Positions 44,422-54,674 are shown, numbered from the stretch's first letter. The stretch is DNA of 64,000 nt from Firmicutes bacterium UBA6806 (GCA_002452745.1 DKFC01000012.1:169918-233917), one strand, 5' to 3'. Numbers and translations: made by a program. The notes: a model not told the origin generated them from the letters alone.

Positions 44422-46782
44422 ATGGCGATGAAAAAGAGTGAACTATATAGTAAATTATGGAAAAGCTGTGACCAGTTAAGAGGTGGAATGGATGCCTCAC
44501 AATATAAAGATTATATTCTCGTGTTGTTGTTCATGAGATATGTTACTGATAAATATTATGGAAAAAAAGATGCACTCATCGAAGTACCAGAAGGTGGGAG
44601 CTTTCATGATTTAGTGAAGCTAAAAGGTGATAAGGAAATTGGCGACAAAACCAACGTTGTCATCAGAAAAATGGCTGATGCTAATGACTTGGTAGGCGTT
44701 ATTACTGTTGCTGACTTCAACGATGCTGATAAGCTTGGTAAAGGAAAAGAAATGGTTGACCGCCTTACCAACTTGGTGGCAATCTTCGAAGATCCTGAGC
44801 TTGATTTTGGTGGAAATGGTGCAGATGGAGATGACATTCTTGGTGATGCTTATGAGTATCTAATGAAGCACTTTGCCACTGAATCTGGAAAAAGTAAAGG
44901 TCAATTCTATACCCCAGCTGAAGTATCTAGAATCATGGCTAAGGTTATTGGTATAGAGAAGGCTAAAAGTCAATCTCAGACCATATATGACCCAACATGC
45001 GGAAGTGGTTCATTACTATTAAAAGCCGCCGATGAGGCCCAGAGAGGCGTTACCATCTACGGCCAGGAAAAAGATGTTGCCACAGTAGCATTGGCAAAGA
45101 TGAACATGATTCTCCATGGAAATGAGATAGCTGAAATTCAGCAAGGTGATACCATTTCATCCCCTGAGTTTAAGAATCCTGACGGAACCCTCAAAACATT
45201 TGATTTTGCTGTAGCAAATCCTCCATTTTCAACAAAATCGTGGAGTAGTGGATTAGATCCCCAAAATGATGAGTTTGATCGCTTCACTGGGTATGGGATA
45301 CCACCGGCAAAGAATGGTGACTATGCCTTCCTTTTGCATTTTATAAAATCATTAAAGAGCAGGGGTAAAGGTGCGATAATTCTACCCCATGGCGTACTTT
45401 TTAGAGGAAACGCAGAAGCGGAAATTAGAAAGAATATTATAAGAAAAGGCTACTTCAAAGGGATCATTGGTCTGCCTGCTAATCTTTTTTATGGAACAGG
45501 AATACCGGCAGCTATTCTAGTAATTGATAAGGAAAATGCTGAAGCGAGAAAAGGCATCTTTATGATTGATGCCAGCAAAGGATTTATTAAGGACGGGAAC
45601 AAAAATAGACTTCGAGAGCAGGACGTCCATAAGATCGTAGATGTGTTTAACAAACAACTTGAGGTGCCAAAATTCTCAAGAATGGTATCTGTTGAAGAAA
45701 TCGAGAGCAATGAATACAACCTCAATATTCCAAGATATATTGATAATCAAGAAGAAGAAGATATTCAGGATATTGCTGCTCACCTTCAAGGGGGAATTCC
45801 TGCAGCAGATATAGATGCCCTACAGAAGTATTGGGATGTTTATCCTACGATGAAAGAAGCCCTATTTAAGATAAATGGAAGAGAAGGCTATTACGATTTA
45901 AAGGTTGAAAAGGAAAATATCAAAGAAGCAGTCTTTGAACACCAAGAGTTTATACTTTACTCTGAAGAAGTTAATGCCATTATTAATAGTTGGGCAGAGC
46001 GACACAGGGACCGTTTTCTAAATATAAATTCAGACATCGATCCCAAAGTACTGATCCAAGATATAGCAGAGGATATTTTAGAATCCTTCTCTTCAAGAAC
46101 GCTTATTGATAAGTACGATATTTATCAATATATGATGGCTTACTGGCTGGAAGAGATGAAGGACGATGTCTATATGATTGTAGAAAATGGATGGATTCCA
46201 GATAAGGATCTTGTACCAGAGCACCTGGTTATAGACAAATACTTCTATGAGGAAAAAGCAGCTATTGAGAGTCTTGAAGCTGATAAAGATGAGATAACCA
46301 GACAGAAAGAAGAGTTTGAAGAAGAAAACAGTGGTGAGGAAGGTTATCTTGAAGAAATTAAAAACGATAAAGGCAATATTACAAAAGCTAGCTTGAAGAA
46401 TCGCATCAAAGATATCAAGGACGATTCAGATTCAGTAGAAGAATTGGAAGTCTTGGAATCTTATCTGAAGTTGGTAGATGATGAATCTGATGCAAATAAA
46501 ACGGTGAAAGATGCCATTAAGGCGCTTGATAAAAAGGTTAATGAAAAATATAAAGTGCTCACTGAGGATGAAATTAAGACTCTGGTAGTCGATATGAAAT
46601 GGATTCCTTATATCTTGAGCGAAGTGAATAATGAGATGGACCGAGTTTCTCATCGTTTGGCATCAAGAATTAAAGAACTTGCAGAAAGATATGATGAGAC
46701 ATTGTCTGAACTTGAAGATAAATTAAAATCCTATCATGAAAGAGTTGAAAAGCACTTGGAAAGGATGGGGTTTGCATGGTAG
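44422..46782 (+). CDS. hsdM: Type I restriction-modification DNA methyltransferase subunit
   Basis: 786 residues. The N-terminal HsdM_N helical region starts KSELYSKLWKSCDQLRGGMD. SAM motif I is DPTCGSGSLLLKAADE (about residues 192-207) and motif IV is ANPPFSTKSW, so it is an N6-adenine methylase. Residues after about 500 form an extra helical region with acidic coiled coils (IESLEADKDEITRQKEEFEEE and others). That makes it some 250 residues longer than classic HsdM. The last codons overlap the hsdS start. Confidence 0.95.
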   Translation: MAMKKSELYSKLWKSCDQLRGGMDASQYKDYILVLLFMRYVTDKYYGKKDALIEVPEGGSFHDLVKLKGDKEIGDKTNVVIRKMADANDLVGVITVADFNDADKLGKGKEMVDRLTNLVAIFEDPELDFGGNGADGDDILGDAYEYLMKHFATESGKSKGQFYTPAEVSRIMAKVIGIEKAKSQSQTIYDPTCGSGSLLLKAADEAQRGVTIYGQEKDVATVALAKMNMILHGNEIAEIQQGDTISSPEFKNPDGTLKTFDFAVANPPFSTKSWSSGLDPQNDEFDRFTGYGIPPAKNGDYAFLLHFIKSLKSRGKGAIILPHGVLFRGNAEAEIRKNIIRKGYFKGIIGLPANLFYGTGIPAAILVIDKENAEARKGIFMIDASKGFIKDGNKNRLREQDVHKIVDVFNKQLEVPKFSRMVSVEEIESNEYNLNIPRYIDNQEEEDIQDIAAHLQGGIPAADIDALQKYWDVYPTMKEALFKINGREGYYDLKVEKENIKEAVFEHQEFILYSEEVNAIINSWAERHRDRFLNINSDIDPKVLIQDIAEDILESFSSRTLIDKYDIYQYMMAYWLEEMKDDVYMIVENGWIPDKDLVPEHLVIDKYFYEEKAAIESLEADKDEITRQKEEFEEENSGEEGYLEEIKNDKGNITKASLKNRIKDIKDDSDSVEELEVLESYLKLVDDESDANKTVKDAIKALDKKVNEKYKVLTEDEIKTLVVDMKWIPYILSEVNNEMDRVSHRLASRIKELAERYDETLSELEDKLKSYHERVEKHLERMGFAW

Positions 46783-47933
46783 ATGAAAGAAATGTACCGG
46801 AAGGATGGGGAATTAAAAAGTTAAGTGAAGTAGCGCCACTACAAAGAGGGTTTGACTTACCGACTGGGAAGATTAAGAAAGGGTCTTATCCTGTTGTGTA
46901 TTCTAATGGAATTAGTAACTATCATAGTGAGTTCAAAGTAAAAGGTCCTGGTGTAATAACTGGAAGATCAGGAACTATAGGAAAAGTACATTATGCAGAT
47001 GATAACTATTGGCCTCATAATACTGCATTATGGGTTACGGATTTCAAAGAAAATAACCCCCGGTTTATCTATTATCTTTATACCTATGTAAATTTAGAGA
47101 AGTTTGCATCAGGTTCAGGAGTGCCTACGTTAAATAGAAATGATGTTCATTCATTTGAGGTGTTAGTACCCTCTTGCTCAGAACAAAAAGCAATAGCAGA
47201 AGCTCTATCGGACACAGACAATTTGATTCAATCCCTTGAAAAGCTGATTGATAAAAAGAAAAAAATCAAGCAAGGAGCGATGCAGCAGCTTTTAGCTGGG
47301 AAGAAACGACTTCCAGGCTTTAGTGGAGAGTGGAGTAAAGTAAAAGTTAAGGATATTGGATATGCTTACGGGGGATTAAGTGGTAAATCTAAATCAGATT
47401 TTGATGGCGGAAACAAACCATACATTACATTTTTGAATGTAATGAATAATACAATTATTGAAATAAGCAGCCTGAGATACGTAAGTGTTAAATCATCAGA
47501 ATCACAAAACAGAGTAAGTACAGGAGATTTACTATTTAATACATCATCAGAAACACCTGAAGAAGTTGGTATGTGTTCGGTATTACTTGGCGAGATAGAT
47601 GAACTATATCTTAATAGCTTTTGCTTTGGTTTTAGAATATATGATCAAAATCTATTTGATCCACTTTATCTAGCATATTTTTTTAGGAGTAATGAGGGAA
47701 GAAAATTATTCTTTTCACTAGCTCAAGGAGCTACAAGATATAATCTTTCAAAAAACTTATTCTATAAAATTGAATTTAAACATCCAATTATCCAAGAACA
47801 AAAAGCCATAGCTCAAGTTTTATCTGATATGGACGCTGAGATTGAAGCACTGGAAGAAAAACTAGAGAAATATAAAACTATAAAACAAGGGATGATGCAA
47901 GAACTCTTGACAGGGAGGATTCGGTTGATATGA
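46776..47933 (+). CDS. hsdS: Type I restriction specificity subunit
   Basis: 385 residues. Two target-recognition domains are each followed by a conserved helix: EQKAIAEALSDTDNLIQSLEKLI..KQGAMQQLLAGKKRLPGF and EQKAIAQVLSDMDAEIEALEEKLEKYKTIKQGMMQELLTGRIRL. The near repeat of these helices is the normal HsdS layout, giving recognition of a two-part site. It overlaps both neighbours, hsdM by 7 bases and hsdR by 4. The recognition sequence cannot be inferred. Confidence 0.93.
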   Translation: MVDERNVPEGWGIKKLSEVAPLQRGFDLPTGKIKKGSYPVVYSNGISNYHSEFKVKGPGVITGRSGTIGKVHYADDNYWPHNTALWVTDFKENNPRFIYYLYTYVNLEKFASGSGVPTLNRNDVHSFEVLVPSCSEQKAIAEALSDTDNLIQSLEKLIDKKKKIKQGAMQQLLAGKKRLPGFSGEWSKVKVKDIGYAYGGLSGKSKSDFDGGNKPYITFLNVMNNTIIEISSLRYVSVKSSESQNRVSTGDLLFNTSSETPEEVGMCSVLLGEIDELYLNSFCFGFRIYDQNLFDPLYLAYFFRSNEGRKLFFSLAQGATRYNLSKNLFYKIEFKHPIIQEQKAIAQVLSDMDAEIEALEEKLEKYKTIKQGMMQELLTGRIRLI

Positions 47934-50900
47934 GTGGTGTAGGTCAAGTGGAAAGAAAAACTCAAGATAGAATCGTCAAGCTTTTTTCTGATACGCTTGA
48001 CTATACCTATCTTGGAAACTGGCATGAAAGAGAAAACAATGCTGCAGTTGAAGAAAAGTATCTAAGAAAATACCTGGTTCGAAAAGGATATACTCCTGAT
48101 CTTATAAATCGCGCAGTAGATAAGCTGGTCAAAGCAGCTGGAAATCAAGTGGATAAGCTATACTATGCCAACAAGGCAGTTTATTCTCTGATTCGATATG
48201 GTGCTCAGGTAAAAGAGCATATGGGAGAGAACAACCAAACGGTGTCTTTTATAAACTTTGATGATGTGTATGACAATGACTTTTATATTGCTGAAGAAGT
48301 CTCTATCAAAGGCGAACATAAAAAGCGTCCGGATATCGTTCTTTATGTTAATGGTATAGCACTGGGAGTCATTGAACTAAAGCGCAGTACAGTTTCAATT
48401 TCTGAAGGCATAAGGCAAAATCTGGATAACCAGAGTTCCAATTTCATCAGACCATTTTTTCATACCATGCAATTGATCATGGCAGGAAATGATACAGCAG
48501 GTATGCGTTATGGAACCATCGAAACCAGGGAGAAATATTATCTGACCTGGAAAGAGGACGATAAAGCGGATGACAGATTATCATTAGAAGTTGAGTCAAT
48601 CACTGAATCACTTGATTATGTTCTGGACAAGCAGATTGTAGGGATGTGCCATAAAGAAAGACTTTTAGAGATCATCCATGACTTTGTTGTTTTTGATAGA
48701 GGTGTAAAGAAGCTATGTCGTCCTAATCAGTATTTTGGTGTGAGAGCTGCTTCACAAAAAGTGAAACAGCGTGAAGGCGGCATCATTTGGCATACCCAAG
48801 GTAGTGGGAAAAGCTTGACGATGGTTTGGTCGGCTAAATGGATCAGAGAAAATATTTCTGATTCCAGAATTCTGATCATCACAGACCGAGATGAACTGGA
48901 TAAGCAGATCGAGAAAGTATTTAAAGGGGTAGATGAGGATCTTTACCGAACAAAAAGTGGAGCCGATCTGATTGAGAAGCTCAATGCTACAACCCCCCTG
49001 TTATTAGGTTCGCTGATTCATAAGTTTGGCAGAAAAGAAGGAGATTTGAAAGAATCAGATTATGATCAGTACATAGATGACCTTAAGAAGAGCCTTCCAA
49101 AGGACTTCAAGGCAAAGGGGGATATCTATGTTTTTGTTGATGAATGTCATAGAACACAATCTGGTAAGCTCCATGATGCTATGAAGGTCATTTTACCCAA
49201 TGCCTTGTTTATTGGTTTTACCGGTACACCTTTACTTAAGAAAGATAAACAAAAAAGCATTGAAGTCTTTGGTGGCTATATCCATACTTACAAGTTTGAT
49301 GAAGCGGTAAAGGATAATGTCGTACTTGATCTCCAGTATGAAGCTCGGGATGTAGATCAAGATATTACTTCCCAAGAAAAAATCGACAAATGGTTTGAAG
49401 CAAAAACAAGAGGACTCACAGATTATGCCATCGTTAAATTAAAACAACGATGGGGAACACTTCAGAAAGTACTTAGCTCAAAGTCCAGATTAGTGAGAAT
49501 CGTGAATGACATCATATACGATATGGAAACAAAGGATCGTCTTCAAAATGGAAGAGGAAATGCCATGCTGGTGGCGGGTAGTATTTACGAGGCTTGTAAG
49601 TACTATGAACTTTTTCAATCTGAAGGATTTAAGAAGTGCGCCATTGTCACATCCTATTCTCCTAATATTTCTGATATAAAAGGTGAAAGCACTGGGGAAG
49701 ATCAAGAGACAGAGAATATTGAAAAATACGAGATCTATCAAAAGATGCTTGATGGGAAGAATCCAGAAGATTTTGAAGAAGAAGTCAAGAAACAGTTCAT
49801 TGATGAACCAGCTCAGATGAAGCTCCTAATTGTCGTTGACAAACTGCTTACAGGCTTTGATGCACCACCTGCAACCTATCTATACATTGATAAGAGTATG
49901 CAGGATCATGGGCTTTTCCAGGCTATTTGTCGTGTAAATCGTCTTCATGGAGATGATAAAGAGTACGGCTATATCGTGGATTACAAGGATCTCTTTAAGA
50001 GTCTTGAAAAGTCTGTTGGAGATTATACTTCAGAAGCTTTTGATGGATATGAGAAAGAAGATATTGAAGGACTATTGACGAACCGTTTGGATAAGGCCAG
50101 AGAAAAGCTGGACACGGCATTAGAAAGCTTGGAGGCACTGTGTGAACCTGTGGCGCCACCAAAAGATACATTGGCTTACATTAGATATTTTGTAGCAAAG
50201 GACACACTTGACAAAGATGCTGTAAAGGAAAATGAACAGAAGAGGCTCGCTCTTTATAAACATGTTGTAGCGTTCATAAGAGCCTATGCAGGTCTTGCCA
50301 ATGAAATGGAAGATGCAGGCTATTCAAAACAGGAAGCGGATGAGATTATTCGTTTAACAAAATACTACGATAATGTTCGCCATGAAGTTATGCATGCTGC
50401 TGGTGATTATATTGATCTTAAAGCCTATGAGGGCGGTATGAGACATCTTATAGACTCTTATATTTCAGCAAAAGACAGCGAGAAGATTTCTGCCTTTGAT
50501 GACATGTCATTGATTGACCTTATTGTAGAGAAAGGCGAAGACGCAGTGGATTCACTGCCAGAAGGCATTAAGAAAGATAAGGAAGCTGCTGCAGAAACCA
50601 TAGAGAATAACGTAAGAAAACTCATCATTGATGAAACGCCAACCAACCCTAAGTATTATGAAAAAATGTCAGTTCTTTTAGATGAAATTATAAAGCTAAG
50701 AAAAGAGCAGGTAGTTAATTATCAGGAATACCTTGCAAAAATCGTTGAGCTGGCTAAGAGAGCCAAGGATCCTGGGAAGTCGGAAAGTTATCCTAAGACG
50801 ATTAACTCCGGAGCAAAAAGAGCTTTATATGACAACTTAGGTCAAGATGAAAGTTTGGTTTTAGCTATCGATGAAGATCTAACATACAACCGACCAGATG

Positions 50901-51019
50901 GATGGAGAGGTAGTAAAATCAAAGAGCGGAAGGTCAAGTATATCGTTGGAAGATATGTTGAAGATGATGAAAAGCTTGATGAGATCTTTGAAATTGTGAA
51001 GAATCAAGGTGAATACTAG
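47930..51019 (+). CDS. hsdR: Type I restriction endonuclease/translocase subunit
   Basis: 1029 residues. A PD-(D/E)xK nuclease site is seen in RPDIVLYVNGIALGVIELKRST. The SF2 motor has Walker A HTQGSGKSLTMVW, motif II VDECHRTQSG, SFTGTPL-type IGFTGTPLL and motif VI QAICRVNRLH. A C-terminal helical HsdM-docking region follows. With hsdM and hsdS it makes a complete type I system. All motifs look intact. Confidence 0.95.
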   Translation: MSGVGQVERKTQDRIVKLFSDTLDYTYLGNWHERENNAAVEEKYLRKYLVRKGYTPDLINRAVDKLVKAAGNQVDKLYYANKAVYSLIRYGAQVKEHMGENNQTVSFINFDDVYDNDFYIAEEVSIKGEHKKRPDIVLYVNGIALGVIELKRSTVSISEGIRQNLDNQSSNFIRPFFHTMQLIMAGNDTAGMRYGTIETREKYYLTWKEDDKADDRLSLEVESITESLDYVLDKQIVGMCHKERLLEIIHDFVVFDRGVKKLCRPNQYFGVRAASQKVKQREGGIIWHTQGSGKSLTMVWSAKWIRENISDSRILIITDRDELDKQIEKVFKGVDEDLYRTKSGADLIEKLNATTPLLLGSLIHKFGRKEGDLKESDYDQYIDDLKKSLPKDFKAKGDIYVFVDECHRTQSGKLHDAMKVILPNALFIGFTGTPLLKKDKQKSIEVFGGYIHTYKFDEAVKDNVVLDLQYEARDVDQDITSQEKIDKWFEAKTRGLTDYAIVKLKQRWGTLQKVLSSKSRLVRIVNDIIYDMETKDRLQNGRGNAMLVAGSIYEACKYYELFQSEGFKKCAIVTSYSPNISDIKGESTGEDQETENIEKYEIYQKMLDGKNPEDFEEEVKKQFIDEPAQMKLLIVVDKLLTGFDAPPATYLYIDKSMQDHGLFQAICRVNRLHGDDKEYGYIVDYKDLFKSLEKSVGDYTSEAFDGYEKEDIEGLLTNRLDKAREKLDTALESLEALCEPVAPPKDTLAYIRYFVAKDTLDKDAVKENEQKRLALYKHVVAFIRAYAGLANEMEDAGYSKQEADEIIRLTKYYDNVRHEVMHAAGDYIDLKAYEGGMRHLIDSYISAKDSEKISAFDDMSLIDLIVEKGEDAVDSLPEGIKKDKEAAAETIENNVRKLIIDETPTNPKYYEKMSVLLDEIIKLRKEQVVNYQEYLAKIVELAKRAKDPGKSESYPKTINSGAKRALYDNLGQDESLVLAIDEDLTYNRPDGWRGSKIKERKVKYIVGRYVEDDEKLDEIFEIVKNQGEY

Positions 51020-51020
51020 A

Positions 51021-51737
51021 ATGAACAGTATCGTAATCAATGACATAGAAATTGAAGTTATAAAGAAAAATATTAAGAATGTTCATCTCTCTGTTCATCC
51101 GCCGGCTGGTAGAGTGAGGCTTGCAGCTCCTGAGAATATGGATGAAGAGGCTATTAGACTTTTTGCCATATCCAAGCTTTCTTGGATCAAGAAACAGCGA
51201 AAAGAATTTGATACCCAGGAACGTCAATCTATTAGAGAGTTTTTGTCTGGAGAAAGCCACTATTTCATGGGAACAAGGTATCTACTCAATGTCATTGAGT
51301 CCAGTGAAAAACAGCGAGTGGAACTGCGAAATAAGAAGTATATGGACCTTTATGTGAGACCAGGACATACGATAGAAAAACGTGAGCGGATTGTAAGTCA
51401 GTGGTATCGAGAGGAGCTAAAGCGCCTAATACCTGAGTATATAGAAAAATGGGAAGATACAATCGGTGTAACTGTTAATGAATGGGGTGTCAAACTCATG
51501 AAAACAAAGTGGGGAACCTGCAATGAACAGGATAAACGGATATGGATTAACCTTGAACTGGCTAAGAAAAATCCAAGATGCTTAGAATACATCATAGTTC
51601 ACGAAATGGTCCATCTACTTGAGAGGCACCATAATGATAGGTTTAAAGCGTACATGGGTGAGTTTCTTCCAAACTGGAAGAGCATTCGAGATGAGCTTAA
51701 TGAAATGATTTATGAAAGTAGTCAATGGACCTACTGA
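51021..51737 (+). CDS. YgjP-like (DUF45/WLM-type) zinc metallopeptidase
   Basis: 238 residues from ATG 51021 with AAGGTG upstream; the GTG at 51009 overlaps the hsdR end. KNVHLSVHPPAGRVRLAAPE at the N-terminus, KTKWGTCNEQDKRIWINLELA and the active site HEMVHLLERHHNDRF are family marks (HExxH plus a downstream His). Genes of this family often follow hsdR. Their role in restriction is not known; partner processing or control of the complex has been suggested only by context. Confidence 0.87.
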   Translation: MNSIVINDIEIEVIKKNIKNVHLSVHPPAGRVRLAAPENMDEEAIRLFAISKLSWIKKQRKEFDTQERQSIREFLSGESHYFMGTRYLLNVIESSEKQRVELRNKKYMDLYVRPGHTIEKRERIVSQWYREELKRLIPEYIEKWEDTIGVTVNEWGVKLMKTKWGTCNEQDKRIWINLELAKKNPRCLEYIIVHEMVHLLERHHNDRFKAYMGEFLPNWKSIRDELNEMIYESSQWTY

Positions 51738-51758
51738 TTGATGAAAGGAATGATTTTT

Positions 51759-51980
51759 ATGGCAGATATAAAATATGAAATTAAAGAAAGCGTGGGTACT
51801 CTTTCAGAAAACAATAAAGGCTGGTCAAAGGAACTGAATTTAATCAGCTGGAATGACAGAGAGCCAAAATATGACATCAGAGATTGGGCACCTGAACATG
51901 AAAAGATGGGCAAGGGTGTAACCTTAAGTAGTGAGGAGCTTAAAAAGCTTAGGGATTTATTGAACCAAATGGAGTTGTAG
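51759..51980 (+). CDS. PC4/YdbC-like single-stranded-DNA-binding protein
   Basis: 73 residues from ATG 51759, behind AAAGGAA; earlier in-frame ATGs lack good spacing. MADIKYEIKESVGTLSE, GWSKELNLISWNDREPKYDIRDWAPEHEKMGKG and LKKLRDLL match the bacterial PC4-like YdbC family, which binds single-stranded DNA as a dimer. It lies between the metalloprotease and GmrSD-like genes and may handle DNA during defence or element transfer (inference). Confidence 0.8.
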   Translation: MADIKYEIKESVGTLSENNKGWSKELNLISWNDREPKYDIRDWAPEHEKMGKGVTLSSEELKKLRDLLNQMEL

Positions 51981-52005
51981 AGATTAGTTTTAGGGGGGTG
52001 AAGCA

Positions 52006-54138
52006 TTGAAGGCAACAGAAGCAAAGCTACTTGAGTTTATAAAAAAATCACCACAGTTTGTTATCCCAATTTATCAAAGAACCTATTCTTGGTCTAAAAG
52101 AGAATGCCGTCAGCTTTGGGATGATATTATTAGAACTGGTGAAAACAAAGGGATTAATGCGCATTTTGTAGGTTCCATCGTGTATATTGAAAAGGGATTA
52201 TATAGTATAACGAGTCAGTCACCGTTATTAGTTATAGATGGTCAGCAAAGATTGACAACATTATCGCTTCTGATTGCTGCCCTTGCTGATAAGCTGAAAG
52301 ATCTGCCAAGCGGTGAGCAGGAAATAATCGATGGCTTTTCTCCCAGGAAATTAAGAAACTATTATCTTCGAAATCCTGAAGAAGAGGGAGAGAAATACTA
52401 CAAGCTAATTTTATCAAAAACAGATAGAGAATCTCTGATTGCAATTGTTGATGGCAAAGAAATGCCGAAGAAATATTCTGTAAGAATCAAAGAAAATTAT
52501 GAGTTTTTCAAAGAATGGATAGAGGATTACAGCGATAGCTTAGAAGTTCTATGTGAAGGGATCGCAAAACTCATCGTTGTTGATATTGCACTTAGTAGCG
52601 ATCAAGATAATCCGCAGCTTATTTTTGAAAGTATGAACTCTACGGGAAAAGAATTGACCCAGGCGGATTTGATTCGAAACTACATACTAATGGGCCTTGA
52701 TATAAAGCAGCAATCATTTTTATATGAGCACTTTTGGAGACCCATGGAAATTGATTTTGGTCAGGAAGCATATACCTCGGATTTTGATGGGTTCATGCGC
52801 CACTTTTTAACCGTTAAAACCGGAAGAATACCCAGAATCAGCGAAGTGTATGAAGCTTTCAAAGATTATGCCGTTTTGATGAGATCAAAGGATATTGAGA
52901 TCAGTCAGATTGTCGAAGATATTAGAAAGTTTTCCAAGTATTATTGCAACATGACGCTCAACCAGGAACCCGATAAGGATCTAAGGGTTGTGTTTAACGA
53001 CATCAAAGAATTACGAGTTGATGTAGCTTATCCTTTGCTCATGGAAATCTATGACGATTACGAAGAAGGTGTTCTGATAAAAGAGGATTTTATTGAAATA
53101 CTTAGATTGGTTGAAGCCTATGTATTTAGAAGAAATATCTGCTCAATTCCAACCAATTCATTAAACAAGACTTTCTCAACCTTTATGAGGTCAGTTGATA
53201 AAATGCGTTACGTGGAAAGTGTGAAAGCACAGTTCATCCTCTTGCCTTCATATAGGCGGTTCCCAAATGATACTGAATTTGTAAAAGAGCTGAAAACCAG
53301 AGATCTGTATAACATTCCAAGACGAAGCTACTGGTTTAAGAGGGTAGAGAATTTTAATAGAAAAGAACGTGTTGAAGTGGATCAGTACACCATTGAGCAC
53401 GTCATGCCACAGAATCCAAATCTATCGGAAGAGTGGAAAAATGAGCTTGGTGCAGAATGGGAAAGAATTCATGAGACTTGGCTGCATACCATAGGGAATC
53501 TAACCCTTACAGGCTATAACTCTGAATATAGCGATAAGCCGTTCTCCGAGAAAAGAGACATGGAAAATGGCTTTAAGGATAGTCCGATTAAGTTCAATCA
53601 GACGCTTCGTAATGTTGAACTGTGGGATGAACAAGCCATTATGGAAAGAGCAAAAGTTCTAAGTGATATCGCTGTTAAAGTATGGGAAGCACCGAAGCTA
53701 GAGAAAGAAGTGCTGGATTTATACAGACCTAATTCCAAAGGGAAAGCAAATTACACCATAGATGATTATCCATTTCTCTCACCTAAGAGCAGCTCCTATG
53801 TTAAAGAGATCAGGAAATTATTTGATGCACTGCGCAAAGAAGTTTTAGCAATAGATGAAGTGGTTGTGGAAGAGCATCTGAAACGATATATTGCATTCAA
53901 AGCTGAAACAAACTTTGTGGATGTGGTCCCACAGTCAAAAAGACTTAGGCTCTCACTGAACATGCCTTTTACAGAAATACATGATCCTAAAGAAATGTGT
54001 GAAGACGTATCGAACGTTGGCAGATGGGGAAATGGTGATGTAGAAATTGGATTCAGCGACATAAAGGAATTGCCATACATCATGAGCCTGATAAGACAAT
54101 CCTTCGAACGACAAATGACTAATGAAGATGAAGAGTAA
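52006..54138 (+). CDS. GmrSD-like (DUF262/DUF1524) restriction enzyme
   Basis: 710 residues from a TTG start behind GGGGGGTG. The DUF262 part has VIPIYQRTYSWSKRE and LLVIDGQQRLTTLSLL, ParB-like nucleotide-binding motifs. The DUF1524 part has the HNH-type motif YTIEHVMPQNPNLSEEW and LHTIGNLTLTGYNSEYSDKPFSEK. A C-terminal DUF5655-like region (about 600-700) follows. Single-chain GmrSD proteins act as type IV, modification-dependent nucleases using NTP. Its place after a type I system gives two complementary defences. Confidence 0.87.
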   Translation: MKATEAKLLEFIKKSPQFVIPIYQRTYSWSKRECRQLWDDIIRTGENKGINAHFVGSIVYIEKGLYSITSQSPLLVIDGQQRLTTLSLLIAALADKLKDLPSGEQEIIDGFSPRKLRNYYLRNPEEEGEKYYKLILSKTDRESLIAIVDGKEMPKKYSVRIKENYEFFKEWIEDYSDSLEVLCEGIAKLIVVDIALSSDQDNPQLIFESMNSTGKELTQADLIRNYILMGLDIKQQSFLYEHFWRPMEIDFGQEAYTSDFDGFMRHFLTVKTGRIPRISEVYEAFKDYAVLMRSKDIEISQIVEDIRKFSKYYCNMTLNQEPDKDLRVVFNDIKELRVDVAYPLLMEIYDDYEEGVLIKEDFIEILRLVEAYVFRRNICSIPTNSLNKTFSTFMRSVDKMRYVESVKAQFILLPSYRRFPNDTEFVKELKTRDLYNIPRRSYWFKRVENFNRKERVEVDQYTIEHVMPQNPNLSEEWKNELGAEWERIHETWLHTIGNLTLTGYNSEYSDKPFSEKRDMENGFKDSPIKFNQTLRNVELWDEQAIMERAKVLSDIAVKVWEAPKLEKEVLDLYRPNSKGKANYTIDDYPFLSPKSSSYVKEIRKLFDALRKEVLAIDEVVVEEHLKRYIAFKAETNFVDVVPQSKRLRLSLNMPFTEIHDPKEMCEDVSNVGRWGNGDVEIGFSDIKELPYIMSLIRQSFERQMTNEDEE

Positions 54139-54152
54139 AAGGGGTTAAGCAC

Positions 54153-54202
54153 AAATAAAATAAGCATCCGCCTGATTGTCCAGGTAGATGCTTATTTTAT
54201 TT
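54153..54202. terminator. Bidirectional terminator between GmrSD-like and repressor genes
   Basis: AAATAAAATAAGCATC and GATGCTTATTTTATTT are perfect 16-base inverted repeats around an 18-base loop. It overlaps the repressor stop codon. Confidence 0.88.
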
Positions 54203-54625
54203 TCCGAACTTCCGGGAGTTCTGCATAAGGTCAAAAATTTTAAAATTCAAGAACGATTGCAACTCTCCACTTAGTTTTTCGAGATCTTCTTGAGTTATTT
54301 CAAATTCGCCTTCTTTGCCCTTTAAAACAATGTATCCATCTTCTTCATCATAAATGATTTTATAGCCAAGTAGGTGGAGCTGCATTTCCATATAATAATC
54401 AAAGCTTCTTTTGATTTCTGGATGCTCGTTCCAATCCATTAAGTAGGTCGGTGTGAGTTGAAGTGCATCAGCCAAAGCTTTTATCTTGTCTTTTCTTACG
54501 TTCTTTATATCTCCATTTTCATATCTTAGAATCGTAGGTGCACTCACCCCTGCAGCCTTAGCAACTTCCTCTAGAGTTAAGCCCAATTCTAATCTTCGAT
54601 TTTTTATCTTATCTTTAAATTCCAC
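54197..54625 (-). CDS. XRE-family phage-type repressor
   Basis: 142 residues if the minus-strand GTG at 54625 is used, giving the common start EFKDKIKNRRLELGL and a GGGTGAA ribosome site; ATGs at 54643 and 54670 are alternatives. The HTH is LTLEEVAKAAGVSAPTILRYENGDIKNVRK. The C-terminal 70 residues hold no S24 protease motif, so LexA-like self-cleavage is not indicated. It faces a small Cro-like gene across a 120-base region full of repeated operators. Confidence 0.85.
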   Translation of the reverse strand: MEFKDKIKNRRLELGLTLEEVAKAAGVSAPTILRYENGDIKNVRKDKIKALADALQLTPTYLMDWNEHPEIKRSFDYYMEMQLHLLGYKIIYDEEDGYIVLKGKEGEFEITQEDLEKLSGELQSFLNFKIFDLMQNSRKFGK

Positions 54626-54674
54626 TACTTCACCCGCTTTCATGAGAATATCATTAACTTTACTATACATTAAA

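Noticed and set aside
54153..54202. Perfect 16-bp inverted repeat as an insertion-sequence end
   Set aside because: It lies between convergent genes with A and T runs on both sides, as expected of a bidirectional terminator, and no transposase is present.
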